Assembly (NCBI GenBank): GCA_027475525.1 | Contig: JAMWFC010000088.1 | Span: 1,209,534-1,273,533, forward strand | Direction of reading: 5' to 3' | DNA: 64,000 bases | Source: Macrolepiota albuminosa | Taxonomy: Eukaryota > Basidiomycota > Agaricomycetes > Agaricales > Agaricaceae | Shown: positions 46,053 to 57,671 of the stretch, one piece after another | Position numbering within the stretch: position 1 is the first letter of the stretch | Layout of the letters: every line of letters begins with the position of its first letter | Program-made: the position numbers and the translations under genes | The notes under the pieces: model-generated | What the model was told of the DNA's origin: nothing | Seen by the model: only the letters and a program-made list of their open reading frames with translations | Databases searched by the model: none

Positions 46053-47730
46053 ATGTCGCGTACGCCGACCCATTCCCCGACGCCCCCCCAAACTAATGAG
46101 GTCGCGCCCCTCATGGCCTGGGAGGCCCGGGACGCGCGATACCAAGTGCGCCTGGACCGGGAGCGTGTGGCGGCTCTCGCGCAACAACGTGAGTGCTTCC
46201 CGTGCCGCCTGTTTGTCGCTACTGACCTTCCCTTTTCAGAACAACACAACATTACTGCCCCGGAGGCGGGTCCCAGCCGGCTCCCGGAGCCTGTCCCTGG
46301 TGCAGGTCCCGGGGGTTCTTCAGGTGCCAGTCGTCCTGCGCCCACTTTTGCACGGATGACCGTGCGTCCCCCCCGTCCCCCTCCCCCTCCTCGCCCCAGG
46401 CTGGTCGCCCCTCGTTTCCGTTGCTCCGAGATGGCGGTGGGGGCCATTTCCGAGGTCCCGGAGGCCCAGCGCGTTGAGTGGGCCAGCGTGACGCAGGAGG
46501 CCTTCGAGGGGGCGTTGGTGAGGCCCCGGGGCCTGCCTCCCCATGCCTGGTGTATTAGCAACGGGCCGGTAAGTGACTTCATACCTCTGGTCCCATGGCT
46601 AATCTGTCCTAGTGTCTCCACTGCGCGCGTCGTTTGGTGACGTGCTCGTTCGAGGTCCCGTCCGCCTCGTCCCGGCGCGACACTTCTGTGTGCGAGGCCT
46701 GTCACCTCAATCACGAGCGATGTTCCGTTTCGGCCCTTTGGAGGGCGTATTGCGTCTCACGGGAGCAGGGTTGGCCGTTGGGAGGGATCACCCAGAGGAT
46801 GGGGGTGGAGGAGAGGGATTGGGTCGCGGGGGCGGCGGCGGTCCAGGAGGAGGCACCAGGGGAGGCCCCTGGGGGTGGGGCAGGAGGGCGGGGGTTCGTC
46901 CGGGTGGGCGGCCGGGGCCAGCCCGTGGTCTTGATCATGCGCCGGGTGACCCGGTCGGTCCGGTGCCCCAGGGCGGGAGCAACCTGAGGGGCGCCCAGAC
47001 AAGGGGAAGCGGCGGGCGTCGCCTAGCCCTTCCCCGGGGCCCTCCAAGAGGGCGTGCTTGCCCCTGGAGACCCCACCTCCGGTTTCACCCCCGCGCCTGT
47101 CCCCAGCAACATTCTCCCCCCTGTCCGGGGGACTCCAGGCTGGCGAAGTCGGGGCCCTGCAGGAGCCGGAGCAGGGGGGCCACGGGGAGGGGGCGAGGGA
47201 GGAGGCGGTGGCCGGGCGGGATCTGGAGGAGGGTCGGGAGGCGATGGCCCGGGACCTGGAGGAGGCTAGGGTCGCCCAGGGGGAAGCGGAGGCCGAGTTA
47301 GAGGCTCTGAGGACGAGGCTCGGGCAGGGAGTGGAACTTCCGGGGGGTGAGGAGTTGGTGGAGGCTCTATGCTGGGACGTGGTGGTGGCCTGTATGGCCT
47401 CGTTAAGTGAGTCCTCCTATCCTCGGGTTCGATTCCCCACTGACATTTCCAGGCTGGGCCCGAGAGCACCGCCTACTCTTGGACGGGGCGGCCGCGGCAC
47501 TCGCGGCACTGCAGGAGGGGCAGCGCCCTGAGGTGACAACTCCCGGGGTAGAACGGGGCCTCGACCTGCTGGGGCGGGTGGTGTCGGCACACCGGCGGAG
47601 GAACGTGCCCGCCCCCGGCTCCTGGTTCGAGAGAGTTCTGGACGAGGGTGAGTCGCTCCCGTCCTGGGAACAGTTGGCCGAGGAAGTATTGCGGGAGCAT
47701 GGTCCGGAGGGGATGGGGGAGGGGTTTTGA
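46053..47730 (+). pseudogene. D2 antisense accessory gene, complete six-cysteine cluster
   Basis: Same place and strand as in D1. Exons 46053-46188, 46240-46568, 46613 onward, and 47453-47730; introns of 51, 44 and 46 nt keep phase. N-terminus MSRTPTHSPTPPQTNEVAP; Pro-rich linker; then cysteines in the order CX2CX6CX15CX2CX6C (CLHCARRLVTC, VCEACHLNHERC), close to the CX2CX6C pair of Zn2Cys6 regulators though with a long middle loop; KGKRRASPSPSPGPSKRA as a possible nuclear signal; a Glu-rich coiled coil (RDLEEGREAMARDLEEARVA); and a tail ending GPEGMGEGF. A one-base indel near 46950-47000 shifts the frame after a TGA at 46985, so this copy is broken although its cluster and ends are better preserved than in D1. 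About 570 residues are expected. Likely nuclear; DNA binding is inferred. Confidence 0.62.
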
Positions 47731-48351
47731 GGCTGGCCTGGGGAGGGAGGGAGCGAGGGTCGGTAATTTCGTTGGTTCTCGTCTTGGCTCGTCTATAGGC
47801 TTGTGAAATATTGTACTTGTAGCAAAATGTATATACTCGGTCGTCGTACTCAAAATGGTGTAAGTAAGGCGGCAGGGAAATGAGAAAGAGTACCTTGCCC
47901 AGAATCCGGGACACTACTATGGGAAAGTACTAAAAGAGAGTAAGATCTAGAAAGGGAAAGCAGAAAGTATACATGGGAGTTGAATCCCTACTGAGCCCAG
48001 AGGCGGGGGTTACGCCCACTACTGCCGTCTGTGAGTCCTGCGCCCGGGAAGGTTGTCTCCTGGGTGCCGTTGTTGGAAGTTCTGGAGTTTGTCGAGGGCG
48101 CCTTCAAGGTTTCGACGTGGTTCCCAGGTGTCGTCTTCTGGGCCGTATCCCTTCCACCGTACGAGGAAGTGGGGTCGTCCACGAATGTTCCGGGAGTCGA
48201 GGATGTCTTCAACTTCGTAGTGGTACTCGTCCTCGACCTCGACCGGGGGAGGGGGCTCGGGGCGCCGTTCGGGGAAAGGATCCGGGGGGTGTCGTTCCAG
48301 GAGGCGGACGTGGAATACCGGGTGCAGACCTTTTAGTCCCGGAGGGAGCTC

Positions 48352-48506
48352 GATCTTGTAGGCGTGGGATGAGACCTTCTTCAATATTTTGAACGGGCCG
48401 AGACGCTTGTGATCGAGTTTCGGGGAGGGATCTTGTAGGCGTGGGATGAGACCTTCTTCAATATTTTGAACGGGCCGAGACGCTTGTGATCGAGTTTCGG
48501 GGAGGG
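48352..48506. repeat. 77-bp-period duplication in D2 integrase
   Basis: Exact repeat at offset 77; D1 has one copy. Confidence 0.93.
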
Positions 48507-49747
48507 CCGGCGGGTGCGGAGGTGGCGTCGATCTAACCATACCTTTGTCCTGGGGGTCCAGTCGGGGGTGTCTTCCCGTTTCCGGTCGGCGTGTTTCACA
48601 TAGGCCTGGTTTGCGGTGTCGATCTCTTCCCGGAGAAACTCGTGAAGGGATTGGAGATCCCGGGCAACCTCGTGGGCGGCGTGTGACGGAATGTCCCGGA
48701 GCGAGAGTGTTAGTCGAGGGTGGTATCCCTTGTTGGCAAAGAAAGGGGATACCCTGGTGGCAGAGTGCGGCGTGTTGTTGTAGGTGAACTCGGCCAGGGG
48801 GAGCTCGGCGCGCCAGTCGTCCTGCAAGTAGTTGACGTACAGTCGGAGGTACTGCTCGAGAGACTGGTTGACCCTTTCGGTTTGGCCGTCGGTTTCGGGG
48901 TGGTAGGCGGTAGAGAGGTTAGTCTTTACTTCAAGTGCCTTACACAGGGAAGTCCAAAACTTGGACACGAAGAGAGGGCCACGGTCGGAGATGATGTCGT
49001 CCGGGAGTCCATGTTTGGCGAAGACGTGCTCGAGGAACAGCCGGGCGAAGTCCGGGGCGGTGTCCGTGGTGTGGCAGGGTAGGAAGATGCCCTGTTTGGT
49101 TAGCCTGCACACAACGACGAGAATGGCATCGAACCCTTCCGATTCCAGGAGTTCGACGATGTGGTCCAGGGATATGGAGGACCAGGGGCGTCGTCCAACT
49201 GGCAGGGGTTTCAGGAGTCTGTATGGTCGGTGTCGGGGGACCTTGGCCCGGAGGCAGGGTTCACATGATTGAATGTAGCGGGTCACGTCCTTCTTCAATC
49301 CTGGCCAAAAGTAAGTCCGGGAGATAAGCTGGAGGGTCTTACATATCCCAGGGTGTCCCCGGAGCTTGTGGTCATGGTGCTGGCGCAGGACATCGTAGCG
49401 GAGTCGGGCGTGATCCGGGACGTAAATGCGGCCGTCCTAAAGGAGGAGTTTCTCGTCGGGAGACAAGGAAAAGGCGGGGTCCCAGTCGGTTCCGTCGGGA
49501 GGGTTGCGGGGGTCATGATTGGCGAAATACTTGTCTCGGGGGGCGCGGCGGATCTGGCTCAGGGTTCCTTCGTCGTTTAAGATCAGTACGGCATTCAAAT
49601 GTTTGGGAGGGATCACCACGCGATGGTTGAACGCATTGCGTTCCGCCTCGAACGACTTCTTGGGGTAGATGTCCAGCCGACGGGTGAGGGCGTCGGGTTT
49701 AGCTCCAAGTCGTCCTGGGCGATACTGGATCGTGAAGTCGTACTCTG

Positions 49748-49901
49748 AGAGGATCTCGGACCACCGGGCCTGCTGTCGACTAAGTTGCTTGGTCGTGGTG
49801 AAGTACTGCAGGTTGTTGTGATCCAGAGGATCTCGGACCACCGGGCCTGCTGTCGACTAAGTTGCTTGGTCGTGGTGAAGTACTGCAGGTTGTTGTGATC
49901 C
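49748..49901. repeat. 77-bp perfect tandem duplication in D2 RNase H
   Basis: 49748-49824 equals 49825-49901; D1 has one copy. Confidence 0.93.
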
Positions 49902-50391
49902 GAGTAGACCTGAATCCGGTGCCGGGCTCCCTCGAGGTAGGCCCGCCATTGCTTGAAGGCTTTGACGATGGCGAGGAGTTCCTTGTCGTAAATGTCGTAG
50001 TTGAGCTCGGCGTCAATCATGGACCGAGTGTAGAAGGCGACTGGCCGGGGCTCCCCACCATCAGGCTCCATCTGTGAGAGAATCCCAGCGATGGCGTAGT
50101 CAGAGGCGTCGCATTCTAGGATAATCGGGAGGGTCGGGTCGTAGTGCCGGAGTACGGGGGCGGCTGTGAAAGCCTCCTTGAGCAGGTTAAAGACGCTCTG
50201 GCACTTACTGTCCCAGTTCCAGGCGACGTCCTTGCACGTGAGCCGGTTGAGGGGTTTCGTGATACCGGAGTAGTTATCTATGAACCGCCGGTAGAAGTTA
50301 GTGAAACCCAGGAAAGATTGTACTTCCTTGACGTTCCGGGGCTGCGGCCAGTTGACGATGGCCTCGACCTTGTGGGGGTCCATGCGAACGC

Positions 50392-51461
50392 TGATAACGC
50401 CAACTGTGGTTGGGTGCGCTGGACGTATACGCAGTACAACGCCGTCTCCAGCGCTTGGCGTACGTAGTTGTGAGGAGTCCTGACAGGGTCCCGGTGTGCT
50501 CGAGTGGAGGTAGTAAAACGATGCGCTAGATTGTAGCGCTTCGGGGGCTACCTGGCAGACGGTTAGTGTCGTGGTTTAGGCAAAGATATTGGAGAAAAGA
50601 CGAGTAGCGCAGCGTATTGTGCCCGTAAGTGGCACCGTAAACGATGAAGACGAGATAGATGGAGCTAGCGCCCGACTTAGTGACGAAGTCGGAGGAGGCT
50701 AGCGCGAGTTGAACGCTAAGTGTAACTGTGTGTTCGAGGGGTTACGATTCGTTGTTATATACATGAAAAGTAGCTATTTTATATACAGTGCGCTACCGTG
50801 TTTGCCAAGATACAAGTCCATCTGCGGCGCTACCTCCTAGCGCCTCTCCTCGTGGTTTACTCTAACGGCGACCTGTCAACGGCGACCTTGTGCACATGGC
50901 TGACGGCGACCAACGGCGTTATGACCCACGGCGACCTGCGGTGACTCTATATTGACTTAGAGTTGTACGAGTCTGTTCACTTTTCTATAACTCCGATTGG
51001 CCAGGCCGTTCCGGGGTATGGTCGGAAAATCCTCGACAGACGCCGTGAGCGCTAATGTCAGCGCTACTCATTGTATTAGTTCCTGTCCGGTCCAGATGTC
51101 GGATTTAAGTATATCCAGTGCCGCCGTCATTGATCCCTTTAGACTTCTGATTGAAGTGCCTCGTCCAATGGCGGCGCCTGCTGCTGGCTCCTTCTGGAAG
51201 TGATCGGGGTTTAGTTATAGTCCTCTCCCGCCGTTGTGTTAGCGCTATACGTTATGAGCCTCCTTCGTCCTTGGGCTAGGTGAAAGGAGTGCGCTGTAGG
51301 CCTGGTAGCTAGGGGTTAGGATAAGTTTCCACATCCTGTAGTAATTTGCCAGAGCTAGAGCTGCTCTATATTCCCAACTGGTCGCTAGAGTCCTGAATAC
51401 GTCAAGTGTCGGTTGGCCTATAATGTCCCTTGATGCGCTCAGTCCAAGTAGAAGCCTATCA
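50392..51461 (-). repeat. Solo LTR of the C/E family inside D2 pol
   Basis: 1070 bp, bounded on the plus strand by TGATAACGCC and GCCTATCA, flanked on both sides by acgc, a 4-bp target-site duplication. Element D1 shows the uninterrupted target (gcgaacgccgttcgggg near 25075). No internal retroelement sequence remains, so it arose by LTR-LTR recombination after insertion. Confidence 0.9.
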
Positions 51462-53593
51462 ACGCCATTCGGGGATACTATGACGCCAAGATACTCCACC
51501 TCTTCTGTATGGAATGAACACTTCTCGGGCTTGGCATGGAGATTGTGCTCCCGGAGGCGCTCGAGGACTTGCCGGACATGCTTCTGGTGATCCTCTGGTG
51601 AGTCGGAATAAATGAGGATGTCATCCAGGTAGACGATCACGAAGACGTCGCTCATGTCGTGGAAGATGTCGTTCATGAAGTATTGGAACGTGGCAGGGGA
51701 GTTAGTCATTCCGAAAGGCATTACAAGGTACTCAAACAGACCATACCACGTGCGGAACGCGGTTTTCCACTCGTGTCCTGGGGCGATGCGGACGTTGTTG
51801 TAACCGGAGCGGAGGTCGATCTTCGTGTAGACCTTGGCGCTGCGGAGTCGATCGACCAGGTCGCCGATGAGCGGGAGCGGGTAGCGGTTCTTCTTGGTGA
51901 TCTTATTGAGTCCCCAGTAGTCAACACAGAGTCGGAGCGAGCCATCCTTCTTCTTGGCGAATAGAACCGGGGCTCCGGCGGCGGAGGCGGAGGGTCGGAT
52001 GAATCCCTTACCGAGCATTTCATCGAGGTAGTCCTTGAGAGCCCGGAGTTCGACCTCCGACATGTTGTAGACCTTGCCGAAAGGGGGGGTGGCTCCTTCC
52101 TCGAGGTCGATGGTGTGATCATAGGGGCGATGAGGGGGGATCTCCTTGGCGTCTCCTTCGGAGAATACGTCAGCGAACTCGTGATATTCCGGGAGAACTA
52201 CTTCTCGGAGGATTTGCTCCTCGGTTTTCTGTTCCAGAGGGATAGTGTCCCCTCGTAGGTGTTCTTCCGGGAGAGAGGGCGAGGTGTGTAGCTGAAACGT
52301 GGGAGTCACATCCCTCATGAGGCGGGCGAAGGGGGCGGCCCCGATGATCCTAATGTCGAGTGCGCTCGGATCGATTGGGGTCGCGGAAGCATCGGCAGGA
52401 GCGGGTGTGACGCGTGTCTGAGACCGGCAGGGGTAGTTCGGCCCCTTGTACTTGTTCCGAGGAATGTTTGGGGGTCGATCGGGGGCCTTGCGGTCTCGGA
52501 CGGGCGTGGGTAGTGCAGGCGTGGGGGGCGCGGCAGTCGTTCCGGGGGTGTCAGGCGTCGGGTCGTTCCCTAGGGCACGGAGGTGCACGGCGGTCAAGGG
52601 GTGGTCTTCGGGTCCCGGGAAGGTCATGGTGAGCGTTCTCCAATCAATGTTGGGGTTCGTGTCGTGCAGCCAGGGTAGTCTCAGCACCATCAGGGTCGAT
52701 TCGTGAAGTCGCGTGACCAGGAAGTCGGAGGTGAACTGGTAGTCGTTGTCAAGGGTCACGCGCCCCGAGTGAGACCTCTGGATGGGGCCAGAGGAGGAGG
52801 GGGTGCCGTCGAGGCGCTGCAGGCGGAGGGGTTGGTCGAGGGAGTCGTGGAGGAGGTCGAGAGCATCGCTGATGAAAACTCCGGTGGCTCCGCTGTCAAT
52901 GAGGGCCGATACCGGTCCTGGGGCGCTGTCCAACCTGGCATTGATGACAAAGGATTGGAATGAACGAGACTGGAGTCCAGGGGGTGGTGGGGGCCCGTCT
53001 TTTGGGGTAGGGTCGGGGGAGTGGGGGATGTCAAAGGGGAGTTGCTGGTTGTCAGGCGTCGGGTCCCGGGTCAGGCGAAGGGTAAGATGTCGCCAATCGA
53101 TGCGGGGATTGGTGTCTCGGAGCCACTGGAGTCCTAGGACCAGGGGTGCGGAAGGGTGGAGTTTGGTCACCAACATCCGGGGGGTATGAGTCTGTCCGTT
53201 GGCAAAAGTGACGGGCATACGCACAAAGTGGGTGATGTCCCCTGCCGTAGAGGCGTCTCCGTTGAAGAGGCAGAGCCGTACCGGGACCGGGAGTCGCTGG
53301 GCGGGCTCCAGGGCGAGGGTAGACCATGCTTCATAGATGAAGTTGTTGGTGGCGCCACTGTCGACGAGGGTGTTGAGGGGAGTTCCGGAGGGGGTGAGGC
53401 GGGTTTTGAGGAGGAGGGAGTGCGAAGAGTGGGAGGGTAGGTAAGCCGTGAGGGTGTCCTGTATGAGTGCCGTAGAGCGAAGATGTGAGACTGGGGTGGA
53501 GAAGACGTCGGGGTCGATTCCACGATTTAGGGCGTCTTCCGGGTCTAAATCGCCGGGTCGTTTTCCGAATACTCGTAGGTGGCGTCCTCCCCT
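51462..53593 (-). CDS. D2 pol, 5' part: tandem proteases and RT (fragment)
   Basis: Open frame with no stops from the gag overlap to the solo LTR. It holds protease-like 1 ([11 protein letters not shown], then [16 protein letters not shown]), protease-like 2 ([12 protein letters not shown], then [16 protein letters not shown]), a Pro-rich linker with [16 protein letters not shown], and the RT fingers and palm with an intact YLDDILIYS. Both protease-like units share the DSGAT loop and the closing WL-DTNP-IDW motif, so one is a duplicate of the other. The solo LTR cuts the frame just after VIVSPNGV. Confidence 0.88.
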
Positions 53594-53858
53594 TCAAAGG
53601 TCCAGGTGGCACGTCCCATGACCTGTTGTTTGGGGCACTCGGAGATGAAATGGTCTTTTTCACCACAGAGTATGCAGGCACCCTCCCTTCTCCGTCGTTC
53701 CTGCACATCCGTCGGGACTTCGATCCAGGGTCGTCTCTTCTTTTCAAGCCGGTTGGCCCGGAGGGCCTCTTCGTCCCGTTCGTTGTCGAAGTCGAAGTCT
53801 TCGGGGTCTTCCGGGGGTTTCTCGGGGCTTGGCGTGTCACCCGGGTCGTGGGCGGCCA

Positions 53859-54016
53859 CGGCGGCGTTGAGTTGGGCCTGGGGGCGGGCGCCGCTGCCGG
53901 GGTTAGCATTGGGCAGGCCGCGACTCACCGGGGGTCGGCGGCGTTGAGTTGGGCCTGGGGGCGGGCGCCGCTGCCGGGGTTAGCATTGGGCAGGCCGCGA
54001 CTCACCAGGGGTCGGC
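53859..54016. repeat. 77-bp-period duplication with one mismatch in D2 gag
   Basis: Offset-77 repeat with a single G/A difference near 54007. Confidence 0.88.
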
Positions 54017-54657
54017 CGCCCGGGAACGCGGGGGGACCGGGGTTTTGACCTTGGGGGTTGGGGGCTTTGCCGGAGGGCCAAGGGGGTCCTCCTCTAGGGT
54101 TCCAGGGGGGTCGGGAATTCGAATACTTGCTGCGGTCTTCCCAGTAGCGCTGGTCGATCTGCATGACGAGGGCCTTGTATTCGTCGTAGGAGGGTTGTTT
54201 CGGGGCGAGTCGGAGGACGTCCTTGATGCGTTGTGGCAGGGCGTGGTGGAGGGCGTACCGCAGGGCGCTATAGTTCCAACCTGTTTCGTAAGCTTCCTTC
54301 TCAAAACGTACGATAAAGGTGGTGAAACATTCTTCCGAGCGCATCCGGAGGTTGAAGAGGTTGTCCTCGGCTTTGGCCACGGTGTCGTAGATTCCGAACT
54401 TCCCGGAAAACTCGTCGACAAAGGCTTGCCAGCGAGCGAGTGCCGGGTTGTTGGGGTCGAACTGGATGAGGGCCGTGTAGTGATCGAAGGCGATCCCCTG
54501 GAGGTACGATGCGGCAAAGGCCACCCGGGAGCTGTCAACCTGGAACGTGAGCGGCTTTGCCTGAAATGTATTGAGACACTGAGTGAGGAAGGTACGCCAT
54601 TTTTGGGGGTCCTGGCCCATGAAAGCGTCGGGCTTTTGGATGTCCAATTGTCCTTCG

Positions 54658-54811
54658 CGGGCGAGGGCGTCGCGAGCGTCGTCCGGTCCGGCAGCGTTGC
54701 GGGGAGGAGGGCCAGCATTGTAATAGTAGTAGTACGGGCGAGGGCGTCGCGAGCGTCGTCCGGTCCGGCAGCGTTGCGGGGAGGAGGGCCAGCATTGTAA
54801 TAGTAGTAGTA
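54658..54811. repeat. 77-bp perfect tandem duplication in D2 gag
   Basis: 54658-54734 equals 54735-54811, around the five-tyrosine microsatellite. Confidence 0.93.
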
Positions 54812-55944
54812 ATGATTGCCCCCCCCTCCTTGAGGAGGAAAAGCACCAAGGGCGGGGCCCCACCTGCCGGGAGGACCTCCCCCAGGTGGCTCACCTGGGG
54901 GTCCACGCCCGGGAGGCCCATTGTCCCAGGGGGGCTCGTTCCTGCCAGGAGGAGGCCCGGGTCTCCACGCGGGGGGTGGCGGAGGTGGAGGGCCTGGGGG
55001 TCGTCCTCGAGGTTCGGCTGGGGGTGGCGGAGGTGGTCGGGGAGGGTTCGGCGGTGTCGGGTCGGGCGGAGGGGGGTCGGGTGCTGGGTCGGGTACTGGG
55101 TTGCGCGGGGGACGTTCAACCCGGGAGGGTCGTGCTTGTATCGGGGGTCGCGGGGGGTTTCGTAGGTCGAAGTGGGGTGGCGGATCGCGGCGGAAGTTGC
55201 GTTCCAGAGGGACCGGGGCTGACGTAGGGGGCGGTACCGGGACGGGCACAGGCGCGGGACGTGGTTCGTTGTTGCCACGCATAAGCTCGTCGATGTAGCA
55301 CAGCGTGTCGTCCGTGCTAGGGGTGTCTGCGCGGGGTCTGCCGGGGTTCGCCGGGGCCAGGGGTCGGGCGTTGTCTGTTCACGGGAGGGGTTCCAGGGGT
55401 CTTTGGGGCTGTCTCCAGGTCTCGAAGGTACTAGGAACGGAGTTAGCCCTGCGGCGAGTTGACAAGCCTACCGTGCAGGCCGCGGGTTGATTGAAGAGGC
55501 CTCCAGCCGGATTGAGGGACCGCAACATGGCTGAGGTGTTTTGTCATTCTTCCCGTTGTCGTTGCTCCAGAGTGGGGACCGTGGGGGCTGCCGGGGCTGC
55601 TGGGGCCGGTTCCGGGGGCTCCCGTCAAATGTGAATTGAGCGACCTGGGTCCGCGGGATCGTTGAGGGGCTGAGGGGAGGGGGACGCGTGGACTTCGTCG
55701 AGCAGTTGCTGTAATTCTTCCCGGAGGATCGTATTGCGCCTATACTTTACCATGGTTTGCTCTGGGAGTTCTCCTCGTGTGAGGCGATCCCCGAATTTGA
55801 CCAGGCAGTGAGCCCATTCCTCCGGAGTGCCTTCGAAGTCGTCGTGTCCGAATTCCACGAGCAGCGTCCTTGTCCGTTGCGTGAAGTCCTCCGGTGAGAT
55901 CCTGAGGGAGCGGAGTACCTCGTCCCGTTGGCGTTCATACTCCT

Positions 55945-56098
55945 CGAGGCGTCGTCGTCCCATTGGCGAGGGAGGGGTTCGAGCGGGTGGAGCGGCGGCC
56001 GGGTAATGACGAGGGGGGTAGCGAGGCGTCGTCGTCCCATTGGCGAGGGAGGGGTTCGAGCGGGTGGAGCGGCGGCCGGGTAATGACGAGGGGGGTAG
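55945..56098. repeat. 77-bp perfect tandem duplication in D2 gag
   Basis: 55945-56021 equals 56022-56098. Confidence 0.93.
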
Positions 56099-56516
56099 TC
56101 GGGATAGGGGGGTCCTCGGGGTTCTCGGGGTTGGGGGGCGGGGCGCTGATAACCGTAGTAGGGGGTGGGTGCAAAGGGGCCCTCGCTGGGGGGAATAGGG
56201 CGAGGTCCACTGGGTACAGGTGGGGTCTCCGGCAGGCCCCCGGGGATGCTCCGGTACGAGGGGACCTCCACGGGTCGCGCCATGGCTAAATTGGGCGGAG
56301 GGGCCCAGCTGGCTGAGGGCCCCAGGTCGTAGAGGGACGGGTCGGGGGCCCAGTGGCGGTGGAGATATGGAGGTTCGTACGGGAGAGGTGGATAGACGGG
56401 GCGGGGGGTCTGCGCGGAGTAGTGATCGGGTACCGGGCGTCCGTAAGGGTCGGTCTGGTACCCTGTGGGGTAGTAAGTGTGAGTATACGTAGCCATCAAG
56501 AACGGTGTAAGGAGGG

Positions 56517-56529
56517 AGTCTTGATATTA
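56517..56529 (-). promoter_or_regulatory. Self-priming primer-binding site of D2
   Basis: Element sense TAATATCAAGACT, immediately adjoining the 5' LTR; perfect complement of the LTR segment 56905-56917. Confidence 0.75.
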
Positions 56530-57360
56530 TGTCAGGTTCCGCTGAGTCGGGGGCTTTCCGGGAAAGCAATGCCCTTACAATGCGGACTTGACCTACGAAT
56601 ACTCGGGTGTCTGGAACTCCAGGGCTAGGACTCCGGGGTTCAAGACAAGGACAGGGGTAATCCCAGGATAGGGGACTAGAGTCCGGGGGTTTTGGGTTGG
56701 AGGTAACTGAGGTTAGAGGGGGTCGAGTCGTGAACCGGAGGTTCTAAGACGAGACCAAGTTAGTAAATCAAGAGTCGCGAAGTGCGTACCAAAACTTAGA
56801 GCACGCAAATACTTAGGCGTGCCAGTCGAAGCGTACCAATCAAGGCGTACCAGTCAAGCAAAAGGGCACGCAAATAACCAAAGTAAAACAAGTAGCAGTG
56901 TAGGTAATATCAAGACTAGCGAATACAACAAGGAACTACACTATAAGTACTACGGGACCGGGTCTCGGGATTCCGGGGTGTCTGTGATGGGTTCCGGGGG
57001 TCATTGAGTAGCGGGCAGGGACTGTATACTGGGATCGCGCGTGTGGGGCGCGTGATCAATTGACGCGGGGGGAGTCGTGATGCGTGATGTGTGATGGCCG
57101 GGAACGAGTCACGTGATCCGATTGTTGATCAGGGCTGATGGCGGCTGATGGCGGTCCTTGATGCGCATGATGGCGGTGTCGGTGGTCGTGATGGCGGGGC
57201 GTGTCCTGTGGGGTTGGAGGGAGGGTCCCGGATGGTGTTCCGCATGATGGCGGTGTCGGTGGTCGTGATGGCGGGGCGTGTCCTGTGGGGTTGGAGGGAG
57301 GGTCCCGGATGGTGTTCCGGGGGTGTCCTGGGGTGGGCCCGGAGGGGAGGGGTCGTGACA
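56530..57360 (-). repeat. 5' LTR of element D2
   Basis: 831 bp with TGTCA/TGACA termini. It contains the TATA-like ctataa (56941-56946), 29 nt upstream of the putative transcript start at 56917, and a 77-bp duplication at 57164-57319. It is nearly identical to the LTR at 45092. Confidence 0.9.
57164..57319. repeat. 77-bp-period duplication in the D2 5' LTR
   Basis: Exact repeat at offset 77 (57164-57242 matches from 57241). Confidence 0.92.
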
Positions 57361-57671
57361 CCCGGTCTCGTGGAGAAGGCTGTGTAGACTCAATGCATTA
57401 CCTGTAACAGGCTCCTACAAAACACATGAGCATGGCTCAACACATGTGCTAATGGAGGATGTATGGTGACTAAGTCAGGATCCAAGTCAATCATCCATTC
57501 TTCAGATGCTGCTAGCAGGAGACGGTACCTGCGTACCAGGGTCATAATATTACTGTTCTCATGCAGAAAGCCGCCAGAAGGCATTAATGCAAGGAACATC
57601 TTGAGGCCATCTAGAATGACAGGATGATGAACGAGTATGGGGTCATCAAGAAGGAGGGAAGGTTCTGGCAT
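57361..57671 (-). pseudogene. Element C antisense gene, 5' part
   Basis: Starts MPEPSLLLDDPILVHHPVIL at 57671, followed by LMPSGGF and IMTLVRRYRLLLAASEEW. It matches the start of the E gene at 63124 (MPTPSFFLEDI, LPPGGI, ILTLIRRYRLLLAMAQEW). D2 inserted within this gene; its other end is at 44681-45091. Upstream (57672-57879) is a short non-coding stretch that ends at the LTR of element E. Confidence 0.6.

Larger units (their letters stand above)
48019..50391 (-). pseudogene. D2 pol, 3' part: end of RT, RNase H, integrase, chromodomain
   Basis: Continues the frame interrupted by a solo LTR at 50392. It contains RT thumb and connection (MDPHKVEAIVNWPQPRNVKE), RNase H (ECDASDYAIAG), integrase with catalytic Asp preserved ([32 protein letters not shown]) and chromodomain ([31 protein letters not shown]), ending THRRQ. 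One TAG lies near 49437 (D1 has CGG) and two 77-bp duplications (48352, 49748) shift the frame. Otherwise close to intact. Confidence 0.88.
53545..56496 (-). pseudogene. D2 gag polyprotein
   Basis: Starts MATYTHTYYPTGYQTDPYGR at 56496. Same layout as D1 gag: Pro/Tyr-rich start, helical block, Pro-rich linkers, five-tyrosine run, capsid (DSSRVAFAASYLQGIAFDHY), and zinc knuckle CILCGEKDHFISEC, ending [14 protein letters not shown] near 55627 sits where the frame would otherwise continue (probably from CGA). Three 77-bp-period duplications (53859, 54658, 55945) add frame breaks. Pol overlaps its end in the -1 frame. Confidence 0.78.
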
